Source: Pseudoscleropodium purum
Taxonomy: Eukaryota > Streptophyta > Bryopsida > Hypnales > Brachytheciaceae
Assembly: GCA_963969395.1 (NCBI GenBank)
Contig: OZ017795.1
Span: 34,143,063 to 34,207,062 of the forward strand
DNA length: 64,000 nucleotides
Direction of reading: 5' to 3'
Part shown: positions 12,371 through 25,132 of the stretch, piece by piece
Position numbering within the stretch: position 1 is the first letter of the stretch
Layout of the letters: each line of letters opens with the position of its first letter
Notes under the pieces: generated by a model
What the model saw: only the letters and a program-made list of their open reading frames with translations
What the model was told of the DNA's origin: nothing
Databases searched by the model: none
Position numbers and translations under genes: made by a program

Positions 12371-14985
12371 TTAATTCTCTATGATGTGTAGTTGAATTTT
12401 GTAGATGAGAACTTATAAAGAAGAAATGGCAATCTCTGAAGGCTACTAAATATTACGATAGTGAGAATATTTTAGGTAAGGGATCATCGTTTTAAAAGGG
12501 ACCACACAATTAACCCTTAAATGACGCCACAATTGTTTTTTAGTCGATGAATTTCGAAGAATCTTTCTATGCAAGACAAAAGTGCAACTATTCATCTTCA
12601 AAATTCTATCTGAAAAAGAGAGGTGTTTCGTAGTAATTTGACTTCCAATGAAAGCTTTTGCAACTTTTTTAAGCCACCAATTCACACGGTACCAAAACAA
12701 ATGATTTTTATAGTGACCAACTTGTCCTTTTAAGAATTAACTCTTGAATGACCTGGAGAGGGGGGTCTTTGTAGAAATCATTTGTTTGATACTGAGTGCA
12801 TTTTTGAATTGAAAAAGAAAAAGAAAAAACACTTGTTGGCAGTCAAGCTACTCTGGAAGACCTTCCCTTTTCCCACAAAATTTAGAGGATGAATAATTAC
12901 ACTTCTATCCTACACAAAAAAGATTCTCTATCGTTCATCAACCAGAAAATGGCTGCGATGTCGTTTATGGGTAAACTTGAATTGCTGTTACCTTATTGTT
13001 ATGATCATTCAGTTGCGCATGCTCCATGTGAATGGAATTGATTTCAATTACGAGGCCCACAAGAATTTTTTTTGATGCAGACAACAATCCAGTACTACTG
13101 GACATCATCCATCACAGTGACACAGCAGTGAGGGATCAATTCCAGTCCCATTTCTCCAAAAGAATTCTATTGTGCAATGACAGATGGAAGGTCCTGTTTT
13201 CTGCTTTTGCTTAATTTTTTATAAGGAAATTTAAAAATTCAAATTCAAATGATTTCTGGATGCTGGCATAGAAAGTTGGGTTGCCAAGGAGCAGCTGGCG
13301 TGCTGGACCACCCAATTTACTGTTTTAGGTTACCCTTGGATGCCTAGAATCAGCATCTCCAGTCCATGCCTAAATTTAGAAACAAAATTTGAAGGCGCTT
13401 GGAGCATTATGCAATTCCACTCCCATTACTTTGGATTGTTTTCTCAATTGACCCAACTCCCAAGAGGCCCGCCAGGTCGTCCTTTTTCTCAACTGGGAAT
13501 GATCCGCTTGGTTCTTGAGAGGAGTGTCAATATTTTGGATTTTTCCATACCACCAAAGTAGTGATCAATTGTAGGATGAGGAATTGCCTATTTTATTTAT
13601 TATTTATTATTTATTTTTAATTCAATGATTCATTTTGAGTTACACAATTTATTATAATAAAAAAGATTTGGTGAATTCAAGATTCAAGCTTGGATGGAAT
13701 TGGCAAAAAAATTGCTGAAAAAAACTAGCCTTATGTTTCTTAGAAGCAAGCTTCTTGCTAGCCTTTGGGCAAAGTCATTTTGGGGCAGCAAATTGTCAGA
13801 AGCATTTGCACTTGTGTGCAAGGCTTGCCTCCTAAGGAAGGTTGTCTACAAACCGTCCCTTTAATCTTGTATATCTCATCATTTACAATAACAAATATCT
13901 CAATAAATATGTCACTCATTTTTGAATAGGGGATTCACTTACAACCCAATCAATTTACGGACCTCATACCTTATGAACCATGTTCTTGTAATTTTCTTAC
14001 TATTTCCATTTATAACATCATTAGCACAATCATAATTATAAGAAATTGGGAGGATTTTTCATAAGGTATGAATGCCTATTAATCCCTAAAATACCAAGGT
14101 CATTTTTTGGGTCTAAAAAACACCATTTCATTGCAAATAATAAAATTTTAAACATTTGTTTATTTTGTATATCCAAATGTAGGATCTTGTGCTAAACTAG
14201 TATGAAAATGTGTAGGATAAATGTGAGAGACATTGATTGTATCAATTACAAGATATAAGCATTTAATGCACCAAAAAACAAGTTTTTTTTGTTCCTAGCC
14301 TACTTAGATTATAAGGCTTTGAATCTTCTTCACTTATATTTTTTATACTACAAATTGTGAATTAATGTGTTTTTATATTAAAGAATTGAGTTGAAAGTTC
14401 ATGAAAAAAAATCATTCCCCTTTCCCATGATTTTCATTCTTTAAAAAATTGTTAAGTCAAAGCATATACAAGGTAGAAGGAAAAACTAATGTAATGAAGG
14501 GAGCAATGAGGCCTCCAAGCCAATTGTACAAACCATGAGCAATTGTTGCTCACCATGGTGAACTTCATAGAGTTCTCTATGGTCTTTGGAAAGCCCCTCC
14601 TTTCTCTTTATGAGTCTTTTGGCTTGCTCATAACATATAGCTTATAGCTTTGTTGCACATGAGCTCAACCTGTAATAGCCTTGTCTTTTTAGAATTCTAC
14701 CTTGAATGGTACAATAAATTTTTCTTGGAATTCCACATGGAGTTTGTACTTTTGAGAATCTCTCTTTGCAAATTTGTCTTATTTGCACAAAATTCTAGAT
14801 CAAGCACATTGTTCAAAATTACATGCTTCGAGTGTCCACTTCTCGCTCCATTGGGATCTAAAGGGTCAAAGTAATACTACCACAAAGGTCATTGTACCTA
14901 AATTCATCTACCAAGCTACCTAAAATCGTCTACCCAACATTTGAACATGCTTTGCAATATTAAATTTTTGTCTAAATTTTTGTTG
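12371..14985. other. Gene-free stretch
   Basis: Short frames at 12446-12700 (-), 13032-13214 (+) and 13340-13561 (+) lie in mildly less AT-biased DNA, but none resembles a known family and none shows exon-like borders. Around 14070-14260 there is a weak match to 62930-63070 (shared AGGATCTTGT and TAGT-GAAAA words). Confidence 0.4.
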
Positions 14986-14989
14986 GCTC

Positions 14990-15100
14990 AATTGTAGGGA
15001 GTCAAAAGGGTATTTTAGATTTTCTTTGCTTGCATTCTAGGGACAATGTATGAATAAATCATGAATATTCAAAGCGTTCAAAATAGGTCTAAAGTAATGA
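14990..15100 (+). repeat. Dispersed repeat C copy
   Basis: It carries AGGGTATTTTAGATTTTCTT, then GTATGAATAAATCATGAAT, TTCAAAGCGTTC and AAAATAGG in the same order as the other copies near 11.2 kb and 33.0 kb. Confidence 0.5.
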
Positions 15101-16330
15101 GTGATACGGTAGGAGGCTCAAAAACAATGTGGGCATTAAGAACTGTCCATAGAAAAGGGCCCAAAAGAGTGCACACAATAATTGAAATGGAACAAATTGT
15201 CTTTATTGAAATATTATAGTCATTTATGCTTGCTTTTTAGGACTCAAATTGTTTGAAAGGATTGAGTAGAAAGTGTGGTTATCATAAAACATGAGTTGCT
15301 AATAATGATATGCAGAACTGTTGTGCACTTATTTGAGTAGTTATTTGTTTAGGTTACAACAATAATATTAAAGGCTTTCAATGCATATCTTTGAATTAAA
15401 GAATAGCAATGAACACATTTTGAACTATAGTGCACTTTCTAAACATCATTTTAATTAAAATGAGGAATTATGTGCTCATTTTAACACAAATCTTCATTCA
15501 TTACTTATGTAGTATGAACTTTTTTAACAACCTACACAGCTTGTACTTTCAAAATTCACTACTAATTCATTTAGACTCTGAAATTACTGCAAATTTCAGG
15601 AGAGCACTGTTTGGCATTCCTCTTCTAATGAAAAATAGAAGGAAAATTTTTTGAGCGACGGATCAGGTCCAAACAGGGCTGATTTTGCTTAAGTGGTCGG
15701 TTTATGAGCCTTCTACCTTAGCAACTATTGAACTGTAAGCAGGCACTTCTAGCTCTCGACAGCACATCACAACATATAAGAAAGTAGCCAAAGTGAGCTT
15801 TGCTATTACCAGCTTAGAGATGATAACGCTGCATATTAACGCCAATTCTCAATCCGCAGCACATCTTTGTAGAATCAATGTCTACACGGATACAATTCTC
15901 CAACTACAATATTAAGATCCTCTATTTCGGCCAAAACAGAAAACTCTGCTGTCACCCAGACTCGCTACAAGATCCCATGCCCCTCCCTCCCTCCCTCCCT
16001 CTCTTCCGTGCTCCAGTTTCTTCAATCTAATACAATACAGAGCACCACCAGTGCGTGGCGAAAGAAACCCCACACTACAGGAGGTAAAATCATCAGTCTC
16101 CCACTTGCAGCAGCTACAGACCTCCCAAACCTGGTCCTAAGACAATCCTATGTCAATCGTATTATTGGCCAATACATGCAACTGACTGAATCTCCCCCGC
16201 CACCCAGTTTCAGATGCGTGCAACCACCTCTGCTCTGCCCCCGAATTAGTCTCTACAAAAATTTGCAGAAAATCCAGAAAGTGCACGCAAGACAGGAACG
16301 TCAGCTACCAATTATCTTGAAGCTAACTCA
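15101..16330. other. Intergenic DNA and 3' flank of the TOC159 gene
   Basis: The first half is AT-rich with no supportable gene. From about 15650 the composition becomes less AT-biased; that part lies directly downstream of the TOC159-family stop codon on the minus strand and probably includes its 3' untranslated region. A (CCCT)n-like run lies at about 15979-16002. Confidence 0.45.
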
Positions 16331-19300
16331 CTACTGGGACGACTGACCACCAAAGCCAAAACGGCAGTTGATCAGAGACCTCAAAATTGGCACAATCCCT
16401 ATCAGGACCATCTGCAGCTGCTCCGAGCTGCTCGCCCTGATCGACACTTGGCCTGAACCCCTGTTGTTCAAGTTTGCTCTTCCCACCATCATCGTCTTCC
16501 CCACCATGAACTGCGACTGCAAGTTCCCGCCGATGGCCAGATCACCATGCCAGTCCATCACCGATAGCCCCAAGGTCGAGAGCGTGCGGCTTAGAGGATA
16601 CTCCTTCCCTCTCAGCGTCGCCTCCAGACTTCCACCAAACGCCTTGTCTCCCTTCCCTGTCAACACCCCTCCATTCACCACCATCTTTATCCTCTTTCCG
16701 ATCAGAATCCTGTCCTCCAGCTTCAGCCCCGCCGCAATCGTATCATTCAACACCGTGCACGTCAGCCCTGCGGTCGTCTTGTTCCTCTTGAAGTTGTTGA
16801 AACGCGTCTCCGCTCGCAATGTGTACGCCAGGTCCTTGCCGATGGTTTGGATGTCAAACCCGGTCAGTGTCACCTTGCCTTCTCCGTGCTTCAAAGATGC
16901 CGCGGCTTCGAAGTTCACCTGGGCTTCCTTCTTGTCTTTGGTCACTTGGCCTGAAATGGACGCAGGGACTTTGTCCTTCACGATGAACAGTTTCTCTACG
17001 TTGAAACCGTCATAACCTGCATCGTGGTCCCAGCCGTGGGTCTCCAGAACGGGGCGCACCAGCCATTGGTTGGCAGTTTCCAAGTATCGGTACCTGTACA
17101 TGGAGACAACACGATAAGAAACATGAACCATAGGGAAGTTAAACGGTGATAACGACTCAGGTTTTGAGTTCAGTACCTGTGTGTGGGGTTGTCAGAGTCA
17201 AATGACGGAGGTAAAGCCATGTCGGGCATAGGAACAGGCACTGCGGCAGCTTTTCCAGCTTCATCATCCAAGTCATCACCCGGTTGAGACAGCTCCTCCT
17301 TGGACATCTGTGCAGCACGCTTCTTCATCTCCTTCCTTCTACGCATCTCCTCCCTGTACTGCTTCTTTTGGAACAACCTCTCCCGGTCAGCAATCTCATC
17401 CATGTAGTCTTGTCTTTGCTCTTTGTCAAGCTCCTCCAACTCTTCTTTGGACAAAGGCCTGCAACATTATATTGCGTTTTAAGTACATTTCAATGCCATA
17501 CGACTTGCTCATCAACATAATGACCAACACGAACAAGATTACGAACCACATTTTTAGCCCACATGGAAGAGGATTCCCCAATGACAGGCCACTTCAGATT
17601 GCACAGGTCGAAAACATAAGCTTCAGATAAACCACCTTAAAAATTGAACCAACGTCATGTACTTCTTGGGGTAGAAAAACAAGCTCCAAATAATCCATTT
17701 GCATTTATGACGCCTTATATGACGCATTTGAGGTAGAAGTATCCAATTCACACCAAAGACGTATCTTGAAACCTTGTTATCTCAAATATTTTAAGCAAGC
17801 CAAATAGGAGCCATGTAAACGCCACCTCTTTACGCTCATTCTGGATATTTGGACTAGCATAAATTCGACATTGAACAAAACAAGGTAAATCCAATAAAGA
17901 ATGATTAATTGCACCAAACTCAATTTAGGATATCTTCTTATCTGAAGCTTGTTGCTTCGACCTGTGCAATCTAGAGTGGCCCTAAGAGTCATACAGAAAG
18001 ACCAGAGACTTGCTGAATGGCAAAACTCAGGGATACAACATTACCTGAAAGGGGGAAGTTCATCATAGTCATCAGCATCTGAGTCGTCTTCCTCCTCATC
18101 GTCATCTGACTCATCCGATTCTCCCAGTTGTTCATCAGGCAGCTTCAACTGAGCTCGGGACTGCAGCAAAGACGAGAGTAAAAACGGCAGAGGTGGCACC
18201 CGAGAACGCTGCCCAAATGGCCTTCCAGGAGTGGCTGTTTCCTGAAGCTTTAGAAGAGAGTTGGCCTCTGCCAGTATCTTCGAAGCGAAACAAAGCAACA
18301 GCAGTTGCGGTTTCCAGATCTGCCCGTTGGGTAGAACCCTCTGCCCAACGCGATTGGTTCGGCAAGCAGGATGATTCTCCACTAATGACACGGGGTTCAT
18401 CAACCTCATATCTCCAGCAGCTTGTCGAATGGTCTGTTGCACAACGTGGGACCTCTGGGCCACAAACATTTCGTAACTTAGAGGAACTCCGTTGGGACCA
18501 TCGGGAGGAGCTGAAGAAGCGTGCGTCAACACCACAATGGCATTGAACCACACCGCAGCTCCAAACAGGTCCGTGATGGTGCGCAACAAAGGCAGGTCAC
18601 CGTAGTCTCGGCTCTGCATGTCCAGACGATCGAAGTACAAAACGATGTCCGGAGAGGCCTTCTTGATGTGCTTCTTGACTTGTCCCATAATACGCTCATT
18701 GTGCTGTTGGTCTGCCACCGAAGGCAGCAACCCAGGAGTGTCTATCACCCTCACCTGGAATAGCACAGTGGAAGGTAAAGCATGAGCTCTTCTCATAACA
18801 TCAAAGACGCCAAAGAAACAGTCTATACAACCATCACAGCCAACAAACAAGCACGTTTACGGTCATCATCATTACCATTACGGCTATCATCACTAGCAGA
18901 TACCACCCCAAGTGCTGTGCTAGAAAACCTAGCCACATTGTAACGCGGCTAAGGTTTCTAGAATACCTCTGGGGGTGGATTATCTGATAGTGAAGATAAC
19001 CATAAACTTATGATCACAAGGAAGTGGTTTACTACAAATGAAAACGACAATTCAAATGACAAACTCTGGCTAATCCATTAGGCAGAATGAAGTTCCATAT
19101 GCATAAATACTCAAATATATATACATACCTTGATGCCGTGCACAGTTCCAACAATCTCCTGAACTTTGTTGGTGGACGGCTTGAAAGCACTTGTCACCGA
19201 CTTGCGGTCATCAAAGATGGAGTTGATGGTCGCACTCTTCCCAACGCCAGTCTTTCCTAGAACAAGAATAGTGCATGCAAAGTCCAGCTCCTCCTCTTGA

Positions 19301-22300
19301 TTAACTGCCTCCTGCTCCGCCGCCAGGGCATTGGCGCGGTCGAAGCTGAAAGCTCCCGTGCGGTTCGGGGCATTGCCGCCTCTCAAGGACTCGGCCAAGC
19401 CCAGTCGGTACAAAACTTGCGCTACAACGACGTTCTGGGGAGATTGGCCTAGGCGGTGCGCCAGCCTCAGGAACTTCACCCTGATGTTCTGGAGCTTCTC
19501 ACGCGTTTCATTCCCTTCCGCTGTTTCGCCATTTGCGTTCTCATCAGTCGTTGTGAGTTGGGTGGAGGACGTCATAGAAGGGCGTTGCGTGATCCTTCCA
19601 GCCGTGTCCATTGCAGTCGCGGCAACAGATTTTCTAACAGCTGGCCGTTGGGGCAATGAGGGTAAAGAAGGTCCAGCAGCGCCCATTGATGGCTTATTGC
19701 CACTCTCTGAACCATTCCCTACAAAATCCAGAAAAAATTCAAAGAGAGAACATTATCGCTTGTTGTAAAAGACTGGATCATCTGTCAGCAGACTAATCTA
19801 CAGACACTAACCCCTCAGTGCCAAAATAGCCAATTACGACCCACTTTCAGATCAACAAGAGTTGACAAAATCATTGAGGACGCTTCAAGGTAACAAAATG
19901 TATCAATAGAAAGAAGAACTCATGTCCCAACATTCTGAACGATAGAAATTTGTTTTGTCAGTTACTGAAATGGACTGCTAGCTTCGACAACAGACTTTCT
20001 ATTCCATGCTCAGCACTTAGAGAAGCTAATACAAGCTCCTTCACTAGACAAGAATTAAATGCCCTGGGCAACCCTACATCAGAGTAGACTCCTTGAAGTC
20101 TGAACCCATCATAGTGCAGATCACAGCAGAATTGAAGAAGAGGACCAAATTGCGTAGATTTCAGATGTGTAAAAGTCGCAACCTATAATCTACAACCTCA
20201 GAACATAATATTTCAGCCATATCCGCACAGAAACTAAGAAGATAAAACACACTCGTGGTCTTCCTGTGTAAAGTGCTAATTGAGTAAAGAAAATGGTCAA
20301 GCAGGAATTACCAGATTTTCCAACCGCGTTAGCCAACTCTGCTAGCGCTTTAGCAGTATCCAGGTCTGTTTCATCTTGGTCTTCATCATCTTCGTCATCA
20401 TCATCGTCATCATCATTTTCGTCATCGTCATCCTCTGCATCAGCATCGGAATCACCAGTGAAATCCGCTGCTGAAAACCCCCGGGGTTTAACCTGCACAT
20501 TTTCCGTCTCAGCTACATTTCCATTTTCTGACTTCGATGTAGGAAGTTTGTCGTCAACTGCATTCAAAGCAGTATAAAGCTTTGCTGGACTGGGAACAGC
20601 CGCTGGACCTTCCACATCCTCCTTGGACAACTCTTCCTTCACAGTTGCAGAATCTGCTCCTTCTGGATTTCTGCTTTCTTCCGTAATTTGCACCTCAGCC
20701 GCCTGAGGAGAAAGTTTTTCAGTAACAGCAACAGAGGGGGAATCAGCGCCACCTTTCTCTTCTGATTGTGCTGATTCAGAGGCCTCACTCTCGGACCGTC
20801 CTTGCGTATGGAATCCATAGGTCAGTTTCTTCAGCTCGTCCAGAGAATCTTCTGTAACACCCTCATCAACATTGACCACCTTCTGATCCAGCACAACACC
20901 TTGTTCCTTCTGCTCGCCAGATGTGCTATCAGTAGCCCCAGTGCTTTCTGCTGCATTCTTTGCAGCCTCGCTTGTTTCCCGTTGTATCCGAGCATCAGAC
21001 AACTTCTTCAATTCATCTAAAAGAGAATTTGACGCTGAGAACTTCGGCTCAGAGACAGGCTCACTGCCCGTAGAAGATTCTTCTTCCGCCTTCCCAACGC
21101 TCTGACTAGATTCATCAGGTGATTCAGTCTCCGTGACAGTTGCAGGCTTCACATCCTCGGAGTCCGTGGACTTTTCACGCAACGACCGCGAGGCAGACAA
21201 CTTTCGCAGCTCCTCTAGCAAGGAAGAGGAGGCCCCCCTGCTGGACTCTGCGACAGTTGCTAGCTCAGTCTCCTCTCCTTCACTCTCCTTCAAAACGTTT
21301 CCCACTTCTGCAGTTGCAAGGGGTACTACCTCTGGAGCAACGTCCTTTTTCACTCCAGTGTCAATGGCTTCCGGTTCAGCAAGTTCAGAAGTTGCCTGAG
21401 ATAGCGCGGTTTCTACAACAGGCTCCTCCTCTTTCACATCCTCATCCTCGGCAGGAGACACTTCGACTGGAGTGTCATCCGCCTTCTCTTCGGTCTCCGT
21501 TGCTTCAGTGGCAATAGATTCTTCTACCTGGTCATCAGTGTGATCAGGAAGAGGGGAAGACGCTGCTTGATCGACATCCTCTCCCACTGCAGACGAAGTC
21601 TTGGCATCAGCATCGTCAAATTGATCATCTGCAGTCTCGCGCGCAATAATTCGAGGCAATGCATCACCATCTTGGGGGAGAGAGGAAGCGTCGTCCTCTT
21701 CACCCAACACTTGGTCATTGGCTTCTTCATATTCCTCTTCGTTATCCACCTCTTCTTCTTCTGTTGTCACAGATTTACCCAACATTAGCCAGCACACTCA
21801 AAATTCACATAAAAATAGAGGGTACTAAAACAGTAAGGAGCCCACCCCGTCCACTTTACTGACCCTTGTTAACCAACATCAACTCATCTATTTGTACACT
21901 TGGTTGGACACTTATTAGCTAGTGGTGGAAGCATGACTTGGATAAATGTCTACGGCCACTGATCTTCGAATGGGAATGGGATTGTCTAACATCCCTTCAA
22001 TAGTGGTCTACAAACTCCCACCGTGAAATCGCACAAGAAACGCATGCACATTGATAAATTATATATCTCAACAGATTCGACCCTTGCACCCAAAGATCTC
22101 TCCACAGCTCACTAGTGATCTCTCAAACATCAGACGGTCAAAATGGTTAGCACGACACAAATAGTCTCTTTACAACTACAAAAATGAGGGACTAATATAC
22201 AGCAGATTAGGTTACCATCATCTCCGTCGCCTTCCTCTTGCTCTTCGTTATCGGTGCTTAACTTAGCAACAGGCATGGTCCTGATCGAAACTTGACGTGA

Positions 22301-22735
22301 CAACGCGTCGTCTTCTGCTTCTGCTTCTGCTTCTGCTTCCGAAGAGCTGCTACTGCTACTGCTACTGCTACTGCTGCTGGAGGATTTCCTCGGCCCGCCA
22401 CCATTATCCTTCTCCTCAGTTTCACTATTCTCTTTCTCCTTTTGTTTCTGCAATGCCTGCAAAAAGTTCAGGCGCACTTCAGGTTTCGGGGCTTGTGGTT
22501 CTTCGACCACACTAGCAGTAGAAGAGGAGCCCATCTTCTCGACGGCACTGTCGTAACCGTCCTCATCATCTCCATCCACTTCCTCCACTTCGTCTTCGTC
22601 AGTGACGCGCGCCCGCGGAGGGCTGGGAGCGACCACAGGCTCGTTGATGCTAGTCCCACCCTTACGAAGCTCTTCTTCTTCTGTTTTTTCAACGGAGACT
22701 TTCTCCGCAGTTCGGCCATCTTTCTCGCTCCCCAT
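16331..22735 (-). CDS. TOC159-like: TOC159-family chloroplast preprotein import receptor (6 exons)
   Basis: This is a GTPase receptor of the outer-envelope TOC complex that recognises transit peptides of imported preproteins. Coding exons are 22735-22216, 21760-20312, 19718-19129, 18754-18045, 17458-17177 and 17093-16331. All introns are GT-AG and phases agree, giving 1437 codons plus stop, within the family's usual range. An acidic A domain with Glu/Asp/Ser runs covers residues 1-~700. The G domain carries the P-loop GKTGVGKS at 811-818, the G3 motif DTPG at 858-861 and the family-typical LTHAS near 929-933. An acidic linker (DESDDDEEEDD) and a charged coiled-coil-like segment lead to the M (membrane anchor) domain at about 1184-1437. 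The ATG at 22735 has a good context (A at -3, G at +4), but a short upstream extension is possible (see findings). The paralogue class (159 versus 132/120 type) cannot be decided by eye. Confidence 0.95.
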
Positions 22736-23870
22736 GCTGCTCAGCTTGCGAAGAGTCGCCACGAGCTTCGCCAAACCCTCACCTTCACTGGGGCGCACCA
22801 ACCATCACCCACATCAACAAAATCCTTCGGAAGAATCAATCGCCTCTCACCCGCTCCACTTCTGCAATCACCACCACCAATACAATAAAACGTGGCTCGT
22901 CAATAGAATTCTCACAGCAAATAAAATGAAACTACAAAACCTACAATTACCCATCGGCACAATCACCACCAACAGCAAACCTAATATGAAAAATTGGACA
23001 CGTCAACTCCAGAAAAGTTCTCTCAACAACCCACTACTACCACCACCACCACCACAAACCCCACCGAAATCTCGTAAACCCAATCAAATTGGACGCACAT
23101 TGACATCCTACCCCCACGTTCAAAAATCACACACCCTAAGAACTTCGAGGAATCCAATCGACATAGCGTGGTTTCAATCGAAAGCGAGAACTACACCAGA
23201 ATAGAATAGCAACGAAATCTCGGTTCCCAAACTAAACCCCTCTTGAACCCCGACATGGCGAAACCCCAAAACACGACTCCCTCAGAAGCAAAACCACGAA
23301 TCCAAAACGCAACATGCCTGCGTCGGAGGAGCGGTGTGGACGCGAATTTTCTCGGCCGGCGGAGAGGAAAGAGCTGGTTGTGGTTGTTGCAAACCCCACG
23401 AAACTTCAAAAGTTTAGCCCAAGGAGGAAGAAAAAGCGCAAATCGGACGTGATGAGAGAAATGCGAGGATGCTTACCATCTGTGAAATGGGGTCGTGAGA
23501 TTGGGGAGGAAATGGGTGCGGCGAGGGTGCAATTCGGGGGAGACGGATTGCGAGCTCTACCGATAAAAGGGAGCAACAAGAGGCCTCTGCCGTTGCCACA
23601 GCACTGGGGTGATGAGACTCCAGGCGGTGAAGTTTTTGTTCTCGTACTGCCCTCTGCCCTTCCTACCCGCGGGCTGGCCCATCCACTTTTGGAGCCTCTC
23701 CGCTGCTCTCTCCCTGGTCCTTTCACTTTTTTGTCCTGCCCTCTGCCAACCTTCTCGTCCTTTCACTTTTTCGGTCCTCCCCTCTGCCCGGTATGGGTCC
23801 TTGCTCTGGTTGAGTCCCGAAGTGTTTTTTTTGGGTCAGTCTGCTGCCCCAGGTGACCATTTTGAAGGTT
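22736..23870 (-). promoter_or_regulatory. 5' region of the TOC159-family gene
   Basis: This GC-richer segment upstream of the first coding exon probably holds the promoter, 5' untranslated exon and a leader intron. A clear donor (ATG followed by GTAAGC, reading on the minus strand) lies at 23479-23471. I see no core-promoter motif that I would defend. Confidence 0.45.
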
Positions 23871-25132
23871 TAGATCGATGGTTGCTTGGCTTATCCGGTT
23901 CTGCGCTGCTCGGTCAGGAAGGGCTTGGGGCAGCTGGACGGCTCTCCTGCTCTTGCCTCTGTCACCCTAATTTTTCCTTCCAATTTCATTCAAAGATTTA
24001 AACAGTAGCCAGTGTGCTTCAATATTCTTTTTTCTTCTGTTACACATATTGGTATGGGATGTTTGCAAAATTAGTGTTGTGGCAGTTTGGCAATCACATT
24101 ATCAGTAGTAGTCAGGAGTTTTATAATAAAATGTACAGATGGATTCGCTGCATGGAGGCCGGGTCTGTCTCACCGTCGCTTCGTTTCCAAGAAACGGAAA
24201 CCAGGAGTTTGAAGATTTTTTGTTGTGATGTTTGAATGAAGCGGCGCGGGGTTCTAATTTAAGGTGTTTCTGACACTTGGCAAAGCATGGATGACAACAG
24301 CCCTAGTGAGGTCGAGGACCTCATGATGCCAATGTACATTATCCGAACGACTAAGTTAACTAAGCTTAATTACATGAAGAATGAATGAATGCTTTTCCAA
24401 AAAGATTCTAAAATACTTCCATGCAGACTATGCTTCTTTTGCGACACTTGGATATTCGACTTCCAGTGACTTGATACTTTTTGGTACCTGTTGCTACACT
24501 TATAACCAATTATATATACTCTTTTTGAAAACGATTACATCTACACTTTCAGCATCTTCTAGAACAAAGACGTGCAAGACTGCAAAGGTTTGACGTCAGC
24601 TTTTTCTGGCAGTGTTGATTTGGGCCTGTAGCACTCTCGTGAGAACTCACCCTTGGATCTCTACAGTACTATAGATTACAACAATATACTCAAAACATGC
24701 ATTGTACTGTACCGAGCATACACAGCACTCAGTTTGTATCGCAAAATCCATAGGAATGTTGATGTTCTTGTAACACTAAAAGAATGTGGATTCCTACTCC
24801 AAGAGTGTTGAGGCGGCTCAACAAGAATGTTATGGACACTGCAGGAGAAGTGAGTTACGTTCCTCCCTTTAAAAATACTAATGCAGATGAGAGTATGAAT
24901 AACCAGTTTCTAAAGCACATATTCAAACATTTTGAGTTCATTGGTATTGGTACATGATAAAATGTACTTAAATCTACAACAAGTAAGACTACGTTACATT
25001 TCACAAAAGGAGATTCATTTCTTTGAGAGTTTTATACCTAACGAGGGCTGAGAATTTTATAACAGAGACGAGCTCAGAGGTGGCAATTTCAGTGTGAGAA
25101 AGTCGGAGATATGATGATCAATGTCCTGGTGG
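23871..25132. other. Intergenic DNA between two minus-strand genes
   Basis: This stretch separates the TOC159-family 5' region from the 3' end of the nucleotide-sugar transporter. No protein-like frame is present. The last 300 bp or so probably belong to the transporter's 3' untranslated region. Confidence 0.5.

Noticed and set aside
16368..17015. 215-codon plus-strand frame
   Set aside because: It is the antisense shadow of the TOC159 M-domain exon; the minus-strand product matches the family and the plus-strand product does not.
20190..21797. Long minus-strand frame read as one 535-codon protein starting MCWLMLGK
   Set aside because: Only 21760-20312 is exon. The ends run into introns past clear acceptor (ACAACAG) and donor (GTAATT) sites.
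22130..22801. Start of the TOC159 gene at 22801
   Set aside because: The first codon there is TTG, directly after a stop one codon further upstream; the first in-frame ATG is at 22735.
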